Program-made: the position numbers and the translations under genes
NCBI GenBank assembly: GCA_016200725.1
Contig: JACQEE010000139.1
Coordinates: forward strand, 1 to 5,270
Reading direction: 5' to 3'
From: Chloroflexota bacterium
GTDB taxonomy: Bacteria > Chloroflexota > Dehalococcoidia > SHYB01
DNA: 5,270 bases
Shown: piece after piece, positions 4,812 through 5,270 of the stretch
Numbering within the stretch: the stretch's first letter is position 1
Layout: each line of letters opens with the position of its first letter
Notes under the pieces: generated by a model
What the model was told of the DNA's origin: nothing
What the model saw: only the letters and a program-made list of their open reading frames with translations
Database searches by the model: none

Positions 4812-4840
4812 TGACACCCTCTCGCGCCTGCTGCTACCAT
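4811..4840 (+). promoter_or_regulatory. sigma70-like promoter of the 2-hydroxyacid dehydrogenase
   Basis: Consensus -35 TTGACA (4811-4816), 18-nt spacer and TACCAT (4835-4840) preceded by TGC. The predicted start is near 4847, leaving a leader of about 80 nt that carries the palindrome at 4891-4912. Confidence 0.6.
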
Positions 4841-4890
4841 CGCCGCGCTTCCGCGACGCTCGCACCTCAGGCGTCGTGCGCCATGAATCA

Positions 4891-4912
4891 CCCCTTCCCT
4901 CAAGGGAAGGGG
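4891..4912. repeat. perfect palindromic repeat in the leader of the 2-hydroxyacid dehydrogenase
   Basis: CCCCTTCCCT (4891-4900) and AGGGAAGGGG (4903-4912) are perfect inverted arms around CA, folding as a 9-bp stem with a TCAA loop. A weaker stem-loop precedes it (CGACGC 4854-4859 with GCGTCG 4871-4876). The palindrome resembles a common class of intergenic repeat in high-GC genomes. It has no following T-run and lies 15 nt before the start codon, so it is more likely a repeat insertion or translational modulator than a terminator. Confidence 0.65.
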
Positions 4913-4927
4913 CAGGGGTTAGGTTTT

Positions 4928-5270
4928 ATGGCCCGTCCCCTCGCTGTTTTCACCGACTCCGACCCGGAGCGCGTCGCTCAAAGCCTCGAGGCGAAGCTGC
5001 TCGGCGACGCGGGCGTTGACCTCGTCGGCAAGCGCTGCACGAGCGAAGACCAGATCATCGAGCTAGCCAAGGGCTCGTTCATGATGCTGAACGGCATGGT
5101 GCCGATCACGCGCAAGGTGCTGGAGAACGCCCCCACGGTCAAGGGTGTCATCCGCTACGGCGTCGGCTTCGACAACGTCGACGTCAAGGCGGCTACTGAG
5201 CAGGGCGTCGCGGTCGTCTACGTTCCCGACTACTGCATGGAGGAAGTCTACAACCACGCGATGGTCTTTC
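4928..5270 (+). CDS. D-isomer-specific 2-hydroxyacid dehydrogenase, N-terminal part (partial)
   Basis: The first 114 residues of a protein that runs off the right edge. The pattern RYGVGFDNVDVKAAT (76-90) followed by GVAVVYVPDYCMEEVYNHAM (93-112) is diagnostic of the D-isomer-specific 2-hydroxyacid dehydrogenase family. These enzymes reduce 2-ketoacids with NAD(P)H or oxidise D-3-phosphoglycerate in serine synthesis. The YCMEEVYNHA stretch is closest to SerA-like and C-terminal-binding-protein-like members. The NAD-binding GxGxxG and the catalytic Arg, Glu and His lie beyond the window, so the substrate is open. The start chosen is ATG 4928, where homology begins, with AGGGG at 4914-4918 (9-nt spacing). 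An in-frame ATG at 4883 would add 15 residues encoded by the palindromic repeat and has no Shine-Dalgarno. It is divergent from the 3-hydroxyacyl-CoA dehydrogenase and may share regulation with it. Confidence 0.88.
   Translation, partial: MARPLAVFTDSDPERVAQSLEAKLLGDAGVDLVGKRCTSEDQIIELAKGSFMMLNGMVPITRKVLENAPTVKGVIRYGVGFDNVDVKAATEQGVAVVYVPDYCMEEVYNHAMVF

Noticed and set aside
4891..4912. Intrinsic terminator before the 2-hydroxyacid dehydrogenase
   Set aside because: No T-run follows on either strand, and the hairpin lies downstream of a strong promoter 15 nt before a start codon, where termination would silence the gene.

Overview
This is a high-GC bacterial stretch with nine protein-coding features on both strands: a mix of fatty-acid/acyl-CoA catabolism, small accessory domain proteins and a dense population of short palindromic intergenic repeats. 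GC-rich third codon positions, ATG/GTG/TTG starts with Shine-Dalgarno sites, and sigma70-like promoters fit a free-living environmental bacterium. The intergenic repeats resemble those I associate with high-GC environmental genomes such as Chloroflexota or some Betaproteobacteria, but the phylum cannot be fixed from this window.

Layout, left to right. (1) 1-414, plus strand: the 3' end of an unrecognised gene, overlapped by a small unrecognised gene that begins on a good GTG start and appears to carry a frameshift. (2) 2374-411, minus strand: a probable operon of an acyl-CoA dehydrogenase, a TfoX N-terminal-domain protein and a DUF1801 protein. (3) 2375-2633: a divergent intergenic region with three copies of a 32-bp repeat, one lying inside what looks like a degenerate copy of a second repeat type, and two candidate promoters. 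(4) 2634-3314, plus: a HAD-superfamily hydrolase, possibly translated from a leaderless mRNA. (5) 3328-3775: a compact unit in which a DUF559 (Vsr-like endonuclease fold) gene is bracketed by 53-bp inverted repeats that also supply its stop codon and ribosome binding site. (6) 4734-3877, minus: a 3-hydroxyacyl-CoA (3-hydroxybutyryl-CoA type) dehydrogenase. (7) 4735-4927: a divergent control region with two mirror-image promoters and a dyad between their -35 boxes. (8) 4928 to the window end, plus: the N-terminal third of a D-isomer-specific 2-hydroxyacid dehydrogenase (D-3-phosphoglycerate-dehydrogenase-like).

The acyl-CoA dehydrogenase and 3-hydroxyacyl-CoA dehydrogenase catalyse the first and third steps of a beta-oxidation spiral, so the region probably serves acyl-CoA breakdown, although the genes are in separate transcription units with no hydratase or thiolase in view. 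The least ordinary items are the inverted-repeat-bounded endonuclease unit, the symmetric divergent promoter with a candidate operator, and an extended -10 motif recurring upstream of five transcription units.
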